A DNA stretch of 64,000 nt from Photobacterium piscicola (lineage in GTDB: Bacteria > Pseudomonadota > Gammaproteobacteria > Enterobacterales > Vibrionaceae): the NCBI RefSeq assembly GCF_900166965.1, contig NZ_FUZI01000005.1:116271-180270 (forward strand), read 5' to 3'. Position numbers and translations under genes: made by a program. Each line of letters opens with the position of its first letter. The first letter of the stretch is position 1. This document shows, piece after piece, positions 1-8,293 of this stretch. Below the pieces are notes generated by a model. That model worked only from the letters and a program-made list of their open reading frames with translations. It searched no databases and was not told the DNA's origin.

Positions 1-5
1 CCGTT

Positions 6-81
6 GCCTTGATAGCTCAGTCGGTAGAGCAGAGGATTGAAAATCCTCGTGTCGGTGGTTCGATTCCGCCTCGAGGCACCA
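6..81 (+). tRNA. tRNA-Phe (GAA)
   Basis: A full 76-nt cloverleaf ends in an encoded CCA. The acceptor stem pairs GCCTTGA with TCGAGGC, the anticodon loop reads TTGAAAA with anticodon GAA, and the T loop is TTCGATT. Copies at 382-457 and 760-835 appear identical. It opens the visible part of the array, which may continue to the left of the window. Confidence 0.97.
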
Positions 82-126
82 TTTCTTCTCTTTTGAAGTT
101 TGGTGTTAAGCAACGATAAAATCTGT

Positions 127-202
127 TCCCTCTTAGTTCAGTTGGTAGAACGCCGGACTGTTAATCCGTATGTCACTGGTTCAAGTCCAGTAGAGGGAGC
201 CA
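127..202 (+). tRNA. tRNA-Asn (GTT)
   Basis: A 76-nt cloverleaf with encoded CCA. The anticodon loop CTGTTAA gives GTT, and the acceptor stem pairs TCCCTCT with AGAGGGA (discriminator G). It is nearly identical to enterobacterial tRNA-Asn. A second copy lies at 504-579. Confidence 0.97.
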
Positions 203-216
203 CTATTTATTTCTTG

Positions 217-228
217 GCTCAATAGAGC
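217..228 (+). other. Asn-Thr spacer hairpin, copy 1
   Basis: The stem is GCTC-AATA-GAGC in the spacer between tRNA-Asn and tRNA-Thr. The matching spacer of the second unit (593-604) has ACTC-AATA-GAGT, a G-C to A-T paired change that keeps the stem. This suggests a conserved RNA structure, perhaps used in processing the precursor. Confidence 0.5.
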
Positions 229-250
229 GGAGAGATTACAGAATTAATGT

Positions 251-326
<76 letters not shown>

Positions 327-333
327 TTTATTC

Positions 334-349
334 TCTTACTTCGGTAAGA
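334..349 (+). other. Thr-Phe spacer UUCG-type hairpin, copy 1
   Basis: The stem TCTTAC/GTAAGA is closed on a TTCG loop, forming the very stable C(UUCG)G tetraloop. It is followed by a second small hairpin, AGCAAT-TAT-ATTGCT, at 361-375. The whole spacer is repeated after the second tRNA-Thr, where the loop is CTCG (712-727). Confidence 0.5.
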
Positions 350-381
350 AATGCAACAATAGCAATTATATTGCTGTGTTT

Positions 382-457
382 GCCTTGATAGCTCAGTCGG
401 TAGAGCAGAGGATTGAAAATCCTCGTGTCGGTGGTTCGATTCCGCCTCGAGGCACCA
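382..457 (+). tRNA. tRNA-Phe (GAA)
   Basis: Second copy of the tRNA-Phe gene, with anticodon GAA and encoded CCA. It begins the second Phe-Asn-Thr unit of the array. Confidence 0.97.
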
Positions 458-503
458 TATTAAAATTTGATACGATTCGTCGTGTTGAATAGTAAAAGTT
501 AAT

Positions 504-579
504 TCCCTCTTAGTTCAGTTGGTAGAACGCCGGACTGTTAATCCGTATGTCACTGGTTCAAGTCCAGTAGAGGGAGCCA
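504..579 (+). tRNA. tRNA-Asn (GTT)
   Basis: Second copy of the tRNA-Asn gene, with anticodon GTT and encoded CCA. The mature sequence matches the copy at 127-202. The flanking spacers have diverged. Confidence 0.97.
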
Positions 580-592
580 AATTTATTTCTTC

Positions 593-604
593 ACTCAATA
601 GAGT
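593..604 (+). other. Asn-Thr spacer hairpin, copy 2
   Basis: The stem is ACTC-AATA-GAGT. It is the counterpart of 217-228 with a compensatory base-pair change and the same AATA loop. Confidence 0.5.
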
Positions 605-628
605 AAAGGAATATAAAAGAATTAATGT

Positions 629-704
<76 letters not shown>

Positions 705-711
705 TTTATTC

Positions 712-727
712 TCTTACCTCGGTAAGA
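712..727 (+). other. Thr-Phe spacer hairpin, copy 2
   Basis: The stem TCTTAC/GTAAGA carries a CTCG loop and is the counterpart of the TTCG hairpin at 334-349. The downstream AGCAAT/ATTGCT hairpin is also repeated at about 739-753. Confidence 0.5.
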
Positions 728-759
728 AATGCAACAATAGCAATTATATTGCTGTGTTT

Positions 760-835
760 GCCTTGATAGCTCAGTCGGTAGAGCAGAGGATTGAAAATCC
801 TCGTGTCGGTGGTTCGATTCCGCCTCGAGGCACCA
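760..835 (+). tRNA. tRNA-Phe (GAA)
   Basis: Third copy of the tRNA-Phe gene. In this unit no tRNA-Asn follows. The Phe gene is separated from the last Thr gene by a 45-nt spacer with its own small stem (AATGA/TCATT), so the third unit looks like a partial duplication or has lost its Asn member. Confidence 0.97.
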
Positions 836-880
836 TATTAAAGATAATGACTTAGCTCATTATTTAAAAAGAATTAGTGT

Positions 881-956
<76 letters not shown>

Positions 957-963
957 TCTTTTG

Positions 964-992
964 AAAACCTCATCTTTGATGAGGTTTTTTTT
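964..992 (+). terminator. Terminator of the tRNA array
   Basis: An intrinsic terminator with stem AAAACCTCATC / GATGAGGTTTT, a TTT loop and a run of eight T. It starts 8 nt after the last tRNA, which marks the array as one transcription unit ending here. Confidence 0.92.
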
Positions 993-1012
993 CGTCTAGA
1001 GAAAAGAGGAAC

Positions 1013-1052
1013 GAGGGTTCGAGGGTTCGAGGGTTCGAGGGTTCGAGGGTTC
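1013..1052. repeat. Five tandem copies of GAGGGTTC
   Basis: Five perfect head-to-tail copies of the octamer GAGGGTTC occupy 1013-1052. No gene overlaps them. They sit between the tRNA terminator and the 50-bp array. The complement contains the CCCTCGAA-type core seen in the other CT-rich repeats of this window. Confidence 0.95.
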
Positions 1053-1100
1053 GAAATTTTTAACACCAGCAATATCATTGTCAATAATAATCTTGCTACT

Positions 1101-1540
1101 GCCCTTACTCGTCTCTAAAAAAACTCGTCCCTGCTGTTACACCTATCTTCAGCTCTTCCTCGTCTCTAAAAAACTCGTCCCTGCTGTTACGCCTATCTTC
1201 AGCTCTTCCTCGTCTCTAAAAAACTCGTCCCTGCTGTTACACCTATCTTCAGCTCTTCCTCACCCCTCGAAAACTCGCCCCTGCTGTTACGCCTATCTTC
1301 AGCTCTTCCTCGTCTCTAAAAAACTCGTCCCTGCTGTTACACCTATCTTCAGCTCTTCCTCGTATCTAAAAAACTCGTCCCTGCTGTTATACCTATCTTT
1401 TGCCCTTCCTCGTCCCTAAAAAACTCGTCCCTGCTGTTATACCTATCTTCAGCTCTTCCTCGTCTCTAAAAAACTCGTCCCTGCTGTTACCCCTATCTTC
1501 AGCTCTTCCTCACCCCTCGAAAACTCGCCCCTGCTGTTAC
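1101..1540. repeat. 50-bp tandem repeat array, about nine copies
   Basis: Eight complete 50-bp units start at 1141, 1191, 1241, 1291, 1341, 1391, 1441 and 1491, after a partial unit at 1101-1140. Each unit runs from ACCTATCTTCAGCTCTTCCT to CTGCTGTTAC. Two unit types occur: most carry CGTCTCTAAAAAACTCGTCC, while those at 1241 and 1491 (five units apart) carry CACCCCTCGAAAACTCGCCC. Scattered point differences show independent drift. The unit length is not a multiple of three, so any open frame across it shifts from unit to unit, which argues against coding. The array ends 7 bp before the mrcB stop codon and would therefore lie in the mrcB 3' untranslated region. The span 957-1547 holds no gene. 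Confidence 0.93.
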
Positions 1541-1547
1541 CTCTCTT

Positions 1548-3974
1548 CTACTCACCCGCAAACATATGTTTAATCCATGTTGCGGGCTGATTATCATGAC
1601 ACTTCGCTTTTAAATCCCCATTGCGATCCCATGCAGGTAACGCAACATTACCATTACAATCAAACCGCAGACTGCCATTTGATGTTCGCTGATACTTAAT
1701 CGTCGTAATGTAAGGTGGCCAGCCAATATTTAACGGCACCGGTTGACGGCGAGCAAGATAATCAGCATAAACCCGTAATGCACCACTAGAGCCCGTCAAA
1801 CGCACAGGGGTGTTATCATCCCTTCCAACCCATACTACGCCAACCTCGCGACCATCAGCCCCAGCAAACCAACTATCACGGTTATTATCCGTTGTTCCCG
1901 TTTTACCCGCTAACTTAGCCGAACTAAATTTACTCTGAAGAAAACGGGCTGTGCCTTGGCTAACCACTTTTTTCATATCATAAGTTGTCAACCAAGCTGC
2001 TTGCTCAGGAACCACTTGCTCAATCTTAGACTGATGTTGGTACAGGACTCGTCCTCGACTATCAACAACGGCATCCAAGCTGTATAGCGGCGCTTTACGG
2101 CCGTTATTGGTAATACTCTGGAACATTTGTGCAACTTCAAACGGTGATAAACTAAATGCGCCTAATAATATTGAGGGTAAGTGTGGAATCTCATCCCGCT
2201 TAACCCCCAGTTTAGCCATGGTGTTAATTACCGTTCCTAACCCGACTTTTAAACCTAAATTTACCGTCGGCACATTTAATGAATGCGCTAAAGCATAATA
2301 TAACGGTACTTGACCACGAAATTTACGATCATAGTTTCTTGGTCGCCACGATGTGCCCTTACTGCCCTTTAGCACAATGGCACTATCATTTAGTGTTGTC
2401 GCCAAAGTAAACTTCTGTGGCTGACTCAACGCTGCTAAATAAACCGCAGGCTTAGCAAGCGAGCCTATTTGACGACTGGCATCCAGCGCACGGTTAAATC
2501 CAGCGTAGCCAGGACGGCTACCACCAATCAGTGCTCTTACTGCACCATATTGACGATCAACCACTACCATTGCCGTTTCAACGTTGACACCAGCTTTTTT
2601 ATTTAACCGTGGCACCATCACCGCAATGGTTTTTTCTGCGGCTTGTTGCGACACTGGATCAAGAGTACTGAAAATACGTAATCCTTTACCTGATTTGTAA
2701 ATATCACCAACATCTTGTTCTAGTTCACGTTGCAATTGTTGAAAATACGCTGGCTGACGACTGGCTATCTTAGGGGTCTTTTGAATACCTAATGGCTCTG
2801 ATACGGCTTTTTCATATTCAGCACCTGTAAGGTAATTATTTTTCAGCAGTAACATCAACACTAAATCACGACGTTTCATGGTGCGTTCCGGATGACGCCA
2901 CGGATTAAATTGTGATGGCCCTTTCACCATTCCAACCAACATCGCGAGTTGATCTGGTCGCAGTTCTTCTAACGGACGCCCAAAATAAAAGCGTGCTGCA
3001 AGAGGGAAACCATGCACTTCTTTGGCACCATTCTGCCCAAGATAAATTTCATTTAAATAAGCTTCTAAAATCCGATCTTTACTGTAACGATAATCAATAA
3101 TAACGGCGATATACGCTTCACGTACTTTGCGCCATAAACTACGTTCACGGCTTAAAAATAAATTTTTCGCTAACTGCTGAGTCAGCGTACTGCCCCCTTG
3201 CACGGTATGTCCCGCTTTGAGGTTAACCACCACCGCCCGTAAAATTGCCAGCGGTGACACTCCTTCATGCTGATAAAAATCACGATCTTCGGTTGTTAGC
3301 AGTGCATCGATTAATAATGGTGGAAATTGATCCCGCGCCATGAAGATCCGTTGCTCATTACCTGTAAGCCCTAACATCCCTAATAGCTTTGGTTCTATCT
3401 TGAGGGTTTTTAATGATTTCTTGGTTGTCAGATCGGTAATGGTAGCCAGAGTGCCGCCTGAAAAAGTCAGCATGACATGTTGTTGCGGCTGCGGATCATC
3501 AACAAACTTAAAGGGACGACGCATTAATTCAATGCGGGTTGATGATGCAGAATACTCGCCCATACGCTGGGGCGTTGCTACTTTATGATATTGCAATACA
3601 TTCAATTCATGGCGAACATCACTTAAGGTCATTGCTTGACCCGCATGTAAGGTCAGCACGCGACCATAGACAACCGAAGGTAGATCCCAAATTTGACCAT
3701 CCATTTTATTGCGTACCACCGTATCTAAATAGATACCAATAACCAATAAAATAGCGATCACAACCAGCATTATTTTAAAACTTAAACGCCCAAGTTTTCG
3801 CAGCCATGGATGAGGCGTGGCGTCTTTTTTAGAAGGCTTTTTTTTTGCGGGCGTTTTTTTTGCTGCTGATTTTTTAGGAGATGCTTTTTTTGCTGCAGGT
3901 TTTAACGCCGCTTTTTTTTTCGAAGGCGAGGGAGTTTTCGCGGGTGTTTTTTTGGGTTGCGACAACTTAATCAT
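1548..3974 (-). CDS. mrcB: Penicillin-binding protein 1B (bifunctional peptidoglycan synthase)
   Basis: A class A PBP of 808 residues that polymerises lipid II and cross-links the glycan strands at the inner membrane. A lysine/alanine/proline-rich cytoplasmic tail (residues about 4-55) is followed by one membrane segment (about 66-88), a UB2H-like region, and the GT51 glycosyltransferase with EDRDFYQHEG and GGSTLTQQLAKNLFL. The transpeptidase then shows SxxK as SLAK, SLN and KTGT. ATG at 3974 is preferred over the in-frame TTG at 3980. No strong ribosome site is visible, so the start is uncertain. The length fits the family (E. coli 844). The tail is unusually histone-H1-like, with PAKK and SPKK motifs. 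The gene lies alone, with hrpB upstream on the same strand, and its 3' end runs into the 50-bp repeat array. E. coli also has hrpB beside mrcB. Confidence 0.95.
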   Translation of the reverse strand: MIKLSQPKKTPAKTPSPSKKKAALKPAAKKASPKKSAAKKTPAKKKPSKKDATPHPWLRKLGRLSFKIMLVVIAILLVIGIYLDTVVRNKMDGQIWDLPSVVYGRVLTLHAGQAMTLSDVRHELNVLQYHKVATPQRMGEYSASSTRIELMRRPFKFVDDPQPQQHVMLTFSGGTLATITDLTTKKSLKTLKIEPKLLGMLGLTGNEQRIFMARDQFPPLLIDALLTTEDRDFYQHEGVSPLAILRAVVVNLKAGHTVQGGSTLTQQLAKNLFLSRERSLWRKVREAYIAVIIDYRYSKDRILEAYLNEIYLGQNGAKEVHGFPLAARFYFGRPLEELRPDQLAMLVGMVKGPSQFNPWRHPERTMKRRDLVLMLLLKNNYLTGAEYEKAVSEPLGIQKTPKIASRQPAYFQQLQRELEQDVGDIYKSGKGLRIFSTLDPVSQQAAEKTIAVMVPRLNKKAGVNVETAMVVVDRQYGAVRALIGGSRPGYAGFNRALDASRQIGSLAKPAVYLAALSQPQKFTLATTLNDSAIVLKGSKGTSWRPRNYDRKFRGQVPLYYALAHSLNVPTVNLGLKVGLGTVINTMAKLGVKRDEIPHLPSILLGAFSLSPFEVAQMFQSITNNGRKAPLYSLDAVVDSRGRVLYQHQSKIEQVVPEQAAWLTTYDMKKVVSQGTARFLQSKFSSAKLAGKTGTTDNNRDSWFAGADGREVGVVWVGRDDNTPVRLTGSSGALRVYADYLARRQPVPLNIGWPPYITTIKYQRTSNGSLRFDCNGNVALPAWDRNGDLKAKCHDNQPATWIKHMFAGE

Positions 3975-4101
3975 AATCAATCAACTACCATCATTCCTAT
4001 ATTTAAGCTGGCAGCAATAACACTGCCCAGCATCATTAATGTAAATTTACCGTAACACTATACCTGATTATATATACAGGTATCGAGCTTGTTTATCGTC
4101 A

Positions 4102-6597
4102 TTAAAGGTATTTTTTAATTTTGCGGGTTGGAATATGATTTGCAGGATCATCAGGCCATGGATGCTTGGGATAACGCCCTTTCATTTCTTTTTGAACTTC
4201 CTTGTATGATCCCGACCAAAAACCCGCTAAATCTTGCGTGATCTGCAATGGTCGTTGCGCTGGTGATAACAACTCCAGCACTAAAGCCACTTTACCGTTA
4301 GCGATAGTCGGCGTTGTTGGCTCACCAAACATTTCTTGTAACTTAACCGCCAACACGGGTTGTTGCTGTTCTTGATAACGGATCGTTATATTTGATCCCG
4401 TTGGCACTTGATAATGGGTTGGCAATAATTGATCGAGTTGTTGTTTATTATTCCAACCAAGATAAGCTTCTAGTGCCATCGCCATATTGACTTTTTGTAA
4501 GCCTTTTAACGTCGTAATCCCGTTTAGATAAGGCAATAACCATTGTTCCGCATTAAAGAGTAAACTCGCCTCGTCTAACGCTGGCAAACCAAGTTCAGGT
4601 AACCATTGATTGGCACAACGACCACGAATCAATAATGCATTGGCTTTTTCTGTCCAATGTAAAACACTCAATCCTTTACGTTTAACTGCGTTGAGTAATG
4701 CTTCACTGGCTAATGCGGGATCTGGCGTGGCAGCAAGGCTACGCGCGACAATTAATTTGCCACAATAAATTCGATGCTCAGCACTTAAACGGCCTTTTTT
4801 ATCATCCCAATCGAGCCAATCACATTCAGTAAACAATAACGGTAAGGTTTGTTGTAATACACTGACGTCAGCTGCAATGGCTGAGAAAATACGACTATCA
4901 CCTTGACGGGTTTTAACAACATCAGCCACCACTAACAATGGTTGAGAAGCAAGGCTTTGGCTACTATCAAGTCCTACCCCTTGACCATTGGCTAACTGAT
5001 AACGACCATCATCAGTGCGGGACTGCGCAATACGATCAGGAAAACCAACCGCAAGTAAAATAGCCGCCCAATGATTATTAACCTTGAGCGGTGTATTTTT
5101 AGATACCGCTAGCGTTGTAAGGTGTTGTTGCGCCCGTTGCAAATAAGCATGACTTCTAGCGAGTTTCTTGGTCTCAAGTAAGTGCAGCTGAAACGCTAAA
5201 TCTGGATTATCAATCCCACGTGGTGGATCTTCTAATAACGCCACCAGCATTGCTGCTGTCGTTACAATAGTGAGATCTTGTTGCTGATGTGCGCTTTGTT
5301 GAGCAAAAGCCAGCATTGCGCCATGACGTGGATCTGCGCCTATAGTTTGCATCACTTGCCCACGTGGTGTTTGCTGACCACGTTCATCAATCGCGCCTAA
5401 TTGCTGCAATAATTGCTGAGACTGTTGCAATGCAATCATCGGTGGCACATCTAGCCATTGTAAGTCTTGTGGATCATGACATCCCCATTGCACCAACTCC
5501 ATCGCCAGCGCGGTTAAATCACTGCGCAAAATTTCAGGTTGAGGTGTTGCTGGTTGACGTTGTAATAATTCCTCACTGTACATCCGTAAACAAATACCCG
5601 CTTCTAAGCGTCCAGCACGACCCGCACGCTGCTCTGCCGATGATTGAGCAATACGTACTTGCTGTAAGCGACTAATCCCTGTTTTTGGCTCCCACTGTGC
5701 GATCCGTTCAAAACCACTATCAACCACTAATCGAATTCCCTCAATGGTCAAACTGGTTTCGGCAATATTGGTCGCCAGTACTACTTTGCGTTGACCAATT
5801 GGAGCAGGATTAATGGCTTGCTGTTGTTGTTCGATGGGTAACTGACCATACAACGGACAAATATTGATATTGTTATTAGATAAACGTGCAGCCAATGCTT
5901 GCGCGAGGCGTTTTATTTCACCAACACCGGGTAAGAACGCTAATACCGAACCGGATTCTTGCGCGAGTAACTGGCTAATCGCAGCCGCCATGTGATCAAT
6001 TACATCCCGAGGGTCATTAACATGTTGGTAGCGATATTCCACCGGAAAACAACGTCCTTGTGACTCAACATACGCCGCTGTAGGAAGTAACTGCGCCAAT
6101 GCGGTTTGATCTAGAGTGGCTGACATTACCAATAATTGTAAATCATCCCGCAGGGCTTGCTGAACCTCAATCGCTAACGCTAATGCAGTATCGGCATGAA
6201 TACTGCGCTCATGAAACTCATCAAAAATAATTAGCCCAATTCCAGCCAGTTCGGGATCATGCTGCAACATTCGCGTCATAACGCCTTCCGTCACAATCTC
6301 TAACCGTGTTTGAGCACTGACTTTAGTTTCACCACGCACTCGTAAGCCAACAGTTTGACCAACACCTTCACCCAATTGCTGCGCCAAATAACTCGCAATG
6401 TTTCTCGCCGCTAACCGCCGCGGCTCCAACATAATAATTCGCCCCTCGATGGTATTTGTTTCCAACAACGCCAATGGCAAACGGGTTGATTTACCCGCCC
6501 CAGGTGGAGCTTTTAAAATTATTTGAGTATGGTTAGCGAGTGCCGCAAACAAAGTAGCTAAAACGTCATCAATAGGGAGTTGTGACAAGGGCGTCAC
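4102..6597 (-). CDS. hrpB: ATP-dependent helicase HrpB
   Basis: A DEAH-type RNA helicase-like protein of 831 residues whose cellular role is still unclear. Visible motifs in order are Walker A APPGAGKST, DEFHERS (the DEAH-box variant), SATLD, TNIAETSLTIEGI and QRAGRAGR, followed by the HrpB-specific C-terminal part ending in MKGRYPKHPWPDDPANHIPT. The length matches E. coli (about 809-824). The start is a GTG at 6597, because no ATG in a suitable place precedes the conserved N-terminus. An AGG lies very close upstream, so the exact start is uncertain. It is divergent from sfsA, with an 82-bp gap that must hold both promoters. Confidence 0.95.
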   Translation of the reverse strand: MTPLSQLPIDDVLATLFAALANHTQIILKAPPGAGKSTRLPLALLETNTIEGRIIMLEPRRLAARNIASYLAQQLGEGVGQTVGLRVRGETKVSAQTRLEIVTEGVMTRMLQHDPELAGIGLIIFDEFHERSIHADTALALAIEVQQALRDDLQLLVMSATLDQTALAQLLPTAAYVESQGRCFPVEYRYQHVNDPRDVIDHMAAAISQLLAQESGSVLAFLPGVGEIKRLAQALAARLSNNNINICPLYGQLPIEQQQQAINPAPIGQRKVVLATNIAETSLTIEGIRLVVDSGFERIAQWEPKTGISRLQQVRIAQSSAEQRAGRAGRLEAGICLRMYSEELLQRQPATPQPEILRSDLTALAMELVQWGCHDPQDLQWLDVPPMIALQQSQQLLQQLGAIDERGQQTPRGQVMQTIGADPRHGAMLAFAQQSAHQQQDLTIVTTAAMLVALLEDPPRGIDNPDLAFQLHLLETKKLARSHAYLQRAQQHLTTLAVSKNTPLKVNNHWAAILLAVGFPDRIAQSRTDDGRYQLANGQGVGLDSSQSLASQPLLVVADVVKTRQGDSRIFSAIAADVSVLQQTLPLLFTECDWLDWDDKKGRLSAEHRIYCGKLIVARSLAATPDPALASEALLNAVKRKGLSVLHWTEKANALLIRGRCANQWLPELGLPALDEASLLFNAEQWLLPYLNGITTLKGLQKVNMAMALEAYLGWNNKQQLDQLLPTHYQVPTGSNITIRYQEQQQPVLAVKLQEMFGEPTTPTIANGKVALVLELLSPAQRPLQITQDLAGFWSGSYKEVQKEMKGRYPKHPWPDDPANHIPTRKIKKYL

Positions 6598-6679
6598 CTT
6601 ATGTCATGATCAAAACAGAATCACATTGTAACGAAAGCCTACCGACAACCAAAAATAATAATCCATACTTGAGGCCAAA

Positions 6680-7393
6680 ATGAAATTTGCTCCGCCACTA
6701 CACGCAGCCACTTTAATTAAACGTTACAAACGCTTCTTAGCTGATATCACATTAGATGATGGTGAGATTAGAACCATTCACTGCGCCAATACTGGGGCGA
6801 TGACGGGGTGTGCAGAACCTGGGACCACGGTGTGGTATTCAACCTCTGATAATAAAAAACGCAAATACCCTAACAGCTGGGAATTAGCGCAAACAAAGCA
6901 CAATGATTGGATTTGTGTTAACACCATTCAAGCCAATCATCTGGTTAAAGAAGCGATAGAACAACAACGTATCATTGAACTCAATGGTTACGATAATTTA
7001 CGTACTGAAGTGAAATACGGTACTGAAAATAGTCGCATTGATTTATTACTTGAATCACAAACCCGTCAGCCCTGCTATATTGAAGTAAAAAGTGTGACTC
7101 TGCTGGCTGATAATGGCCAAGGTTATTTTCCAGATGCGGTTACTACTCGTGGTCAAAAACATTTACGCGAACTGACCGAAATGGCACAACAAGGATCACG
7201 AGCGGTTTTATTTTTTGCGGTGTTACATACGGGAATTAATCAGGTCAATGTTGCGCAGCATATTGATCCAGAATACGCGCGATTATTACACCAAGCTATC
7301 AGTGCGGGAGTGGAAATTCTTTGCTATCGAGCAACTATCAATGCTGCTGAAATAAAACTCGAAGACTGTATACAATTTCAGCATTTGACATAA
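6680..7393 (+). CDS. sfsA: DNA/RNA nuclease SfsA (sugar fermentation stimulation protein)
   Basis: 237 residues, the usual SfsA length. The family was named for an effect on maltose metabolism in E. coli and later described as a nuclease with a nucleic-acid-binding N-terminal domain. An OB-like N-terminal part includes [15 protein letters not shown] sequence (here [17 protein letters not shown]) and [12 protein letters not shown]. The C-terminal domain carries [14 protein letters not shown] and [13 protein letters not shown], which are restriction-fold (D...ExK-like) residues. The start at 6680 has a GAGG ribosome site. It lies upstream of dksA, as in E. coli. Confidence 0.95.
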   Translation: MKFAPPLHAATLIKRYKRFLADITLDDGEIRTIHCANTGAMTGCAEPGTTVWYSTSDNKKRKYPNSWELAQTKHNDWICVNTIQANHLVKEAIEQQRIIELNGYDNLRTEVKYGTENSRIDLLLESQTRQPCYIEVKSVTLLADNGQGYFPDAVTTRGQKHLRELTEMAQQGSRAVLFFAVLHTGINQVNVAQHIDPEYARLLHQAISAGVEILCYRATINAAEIKLEDCIQFQHLT

Positions 7394-7522
7394 AAAATGC
7401 TGTTTTCTTCACATTGACGTAGAATTGAAGTTATACATTAATTGCCACGCAGTAACCTTTCTGGTATAGATACCGCCCAAAATTAACCAGTGACGGTTAT
7501 TAGGTACATTAGGAGATGCTAT

Positions 7523-7972
7523 ATGCCAGAGACCAACGTTAAAAAATCACTAGGCATCCTGGCTATTGCTGGGGTTGAACCTTATCAGGAAAAAGCTGGC
7601 GAAGAATACATGGGCGAAGCTCAATTAGAGCATTTCCATAAAATTCTATCAGCATGGCGTAACCAACTTCGCGTTGAAGTTGATCGCACTGTAAACCACA
7701 TGCAAGATGAAGCCGCTAACTTCCCCGATCCAGTGGATCGTGCCGCACAAGAAGAAGAGTTCAGCCTTGAACTTCGTAATCGTGACCGCGAGCGTAAACT
7801 GATCAAGAAAATTGACAAGACAATCAAGCGTATCGAAGAAGATGATTTCGGCTTCTGTGATTCTTGTGGTGTAGAGATCGGCATTCGCCGTCTTGAAGCT
7901 CGTCCAACTGCAGATCTTTGCATCGACTGTAAAACACTTGCAGAGATCAAAGAAAAGCAAATGGCTGGCTAA
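7523..7972 (+). CDS. dksA: RNA polymerase-binding transcription factor DksA
   Basis: DksA enters the secondary channel of RNA polymerase and acts with ppGpp to repress stable RNA promoters and activate amino acid promoters. The protein has 149 residues (E. coli 151). A coiled coil runs through residues about 35-110 with the tip residues [11 protein letters not shown]. The C-terminal zinc finger is CDSC ... CIDC, 17 residues apart, and the protein ends in KQMAG as in E. coli. The start at 7523 is chosen over the in-frame ATG at 7490 because AGGAGA lies 6 nt upstream of it and the next residues match DksA. A terminator follows at 8004. Confidence 0.97.
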   Translation: MPETNVKKSLGILAIAGVEPYQEKAGEEYMGEAQLEHFHKILSAWRNQLRVEVDRTVNHMQDEAANFPDPVDRAAQEEEFSLELRNRDRERKLIKKIDKTIKRIEEDDFGFCDSCGVEIGIRRLEARPTADLCIDCKTLAEIKEKQMAG

Positions 7973-8003
7973 TTACGCCTTTAATCAGGTCAAAGCTAAT
8001 TTT

Positions 8004-8033
8004 AGAGGGAGCGTAAGCTCCCTCTTTCGTTTA
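8004..8033 (+). terminator. Terminator after dksA
   Basis: The 9-bp stem AGAGGGAGC / GCTCCCTCT has a GTAA tetraloop and a short interrupted T tract. In Shigella a terminator between dksA and gluQ is reported to limit read-through into gluQ, and this one sits in the same place. Confidence 0.85.
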
Positions 8034-8142
8034 CACTAGCGCTCAAAATAACACGCTGTAATTAACCTAATGGTTGTTTACTTACCGATGTCGCACGAGC
8101 TCTGCCTTGTAGTCATAACCACGCGTTATAGATAACTAGGCA

Positions 8143-8188
8143 CCAAACTGAATAGTGCTCTCATTGCAGAGAGTCTTATTCAGTTTGG
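8143..8188. repeat. Long imperfect hairpin between dksA and gluQ
   Basis: The arms CCAAACTGAATA and TATTCAGTTTGG pair perfectly (12 bp). After a short internal mismatch CTCTC pairs with GAGAG around an ATTGCA loop. No T tract follows, so it is not a simple terminator. It lies 100-150 nt before gluQ in a 317-bp stretch (7973-8293) that holds no gene apart from this and the dksA terminator. Confidence 0.7.
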
Positions 8189-8293
8189 AGGGAATATATC
8201 TTGTCATATTTACCCCTGACTCTGGGCGACATTTACATTGCCGTACCAAGTTAGATAATAATCTATTTGGATTTTATAACCGTTTATTAATGT

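Noticed and set aside
1078..1419. Open frame through the 50-bp repeats (113 codons)
   Set aside because: It reads through a tandem array whose unit is not a multiple of three, so the frame shifts in each unit; no ribosome site and no known family.
1101..1540. CRISPR array
   Set aside because: Units are contiguous with no unique spacers, and no cas genes are in the window.
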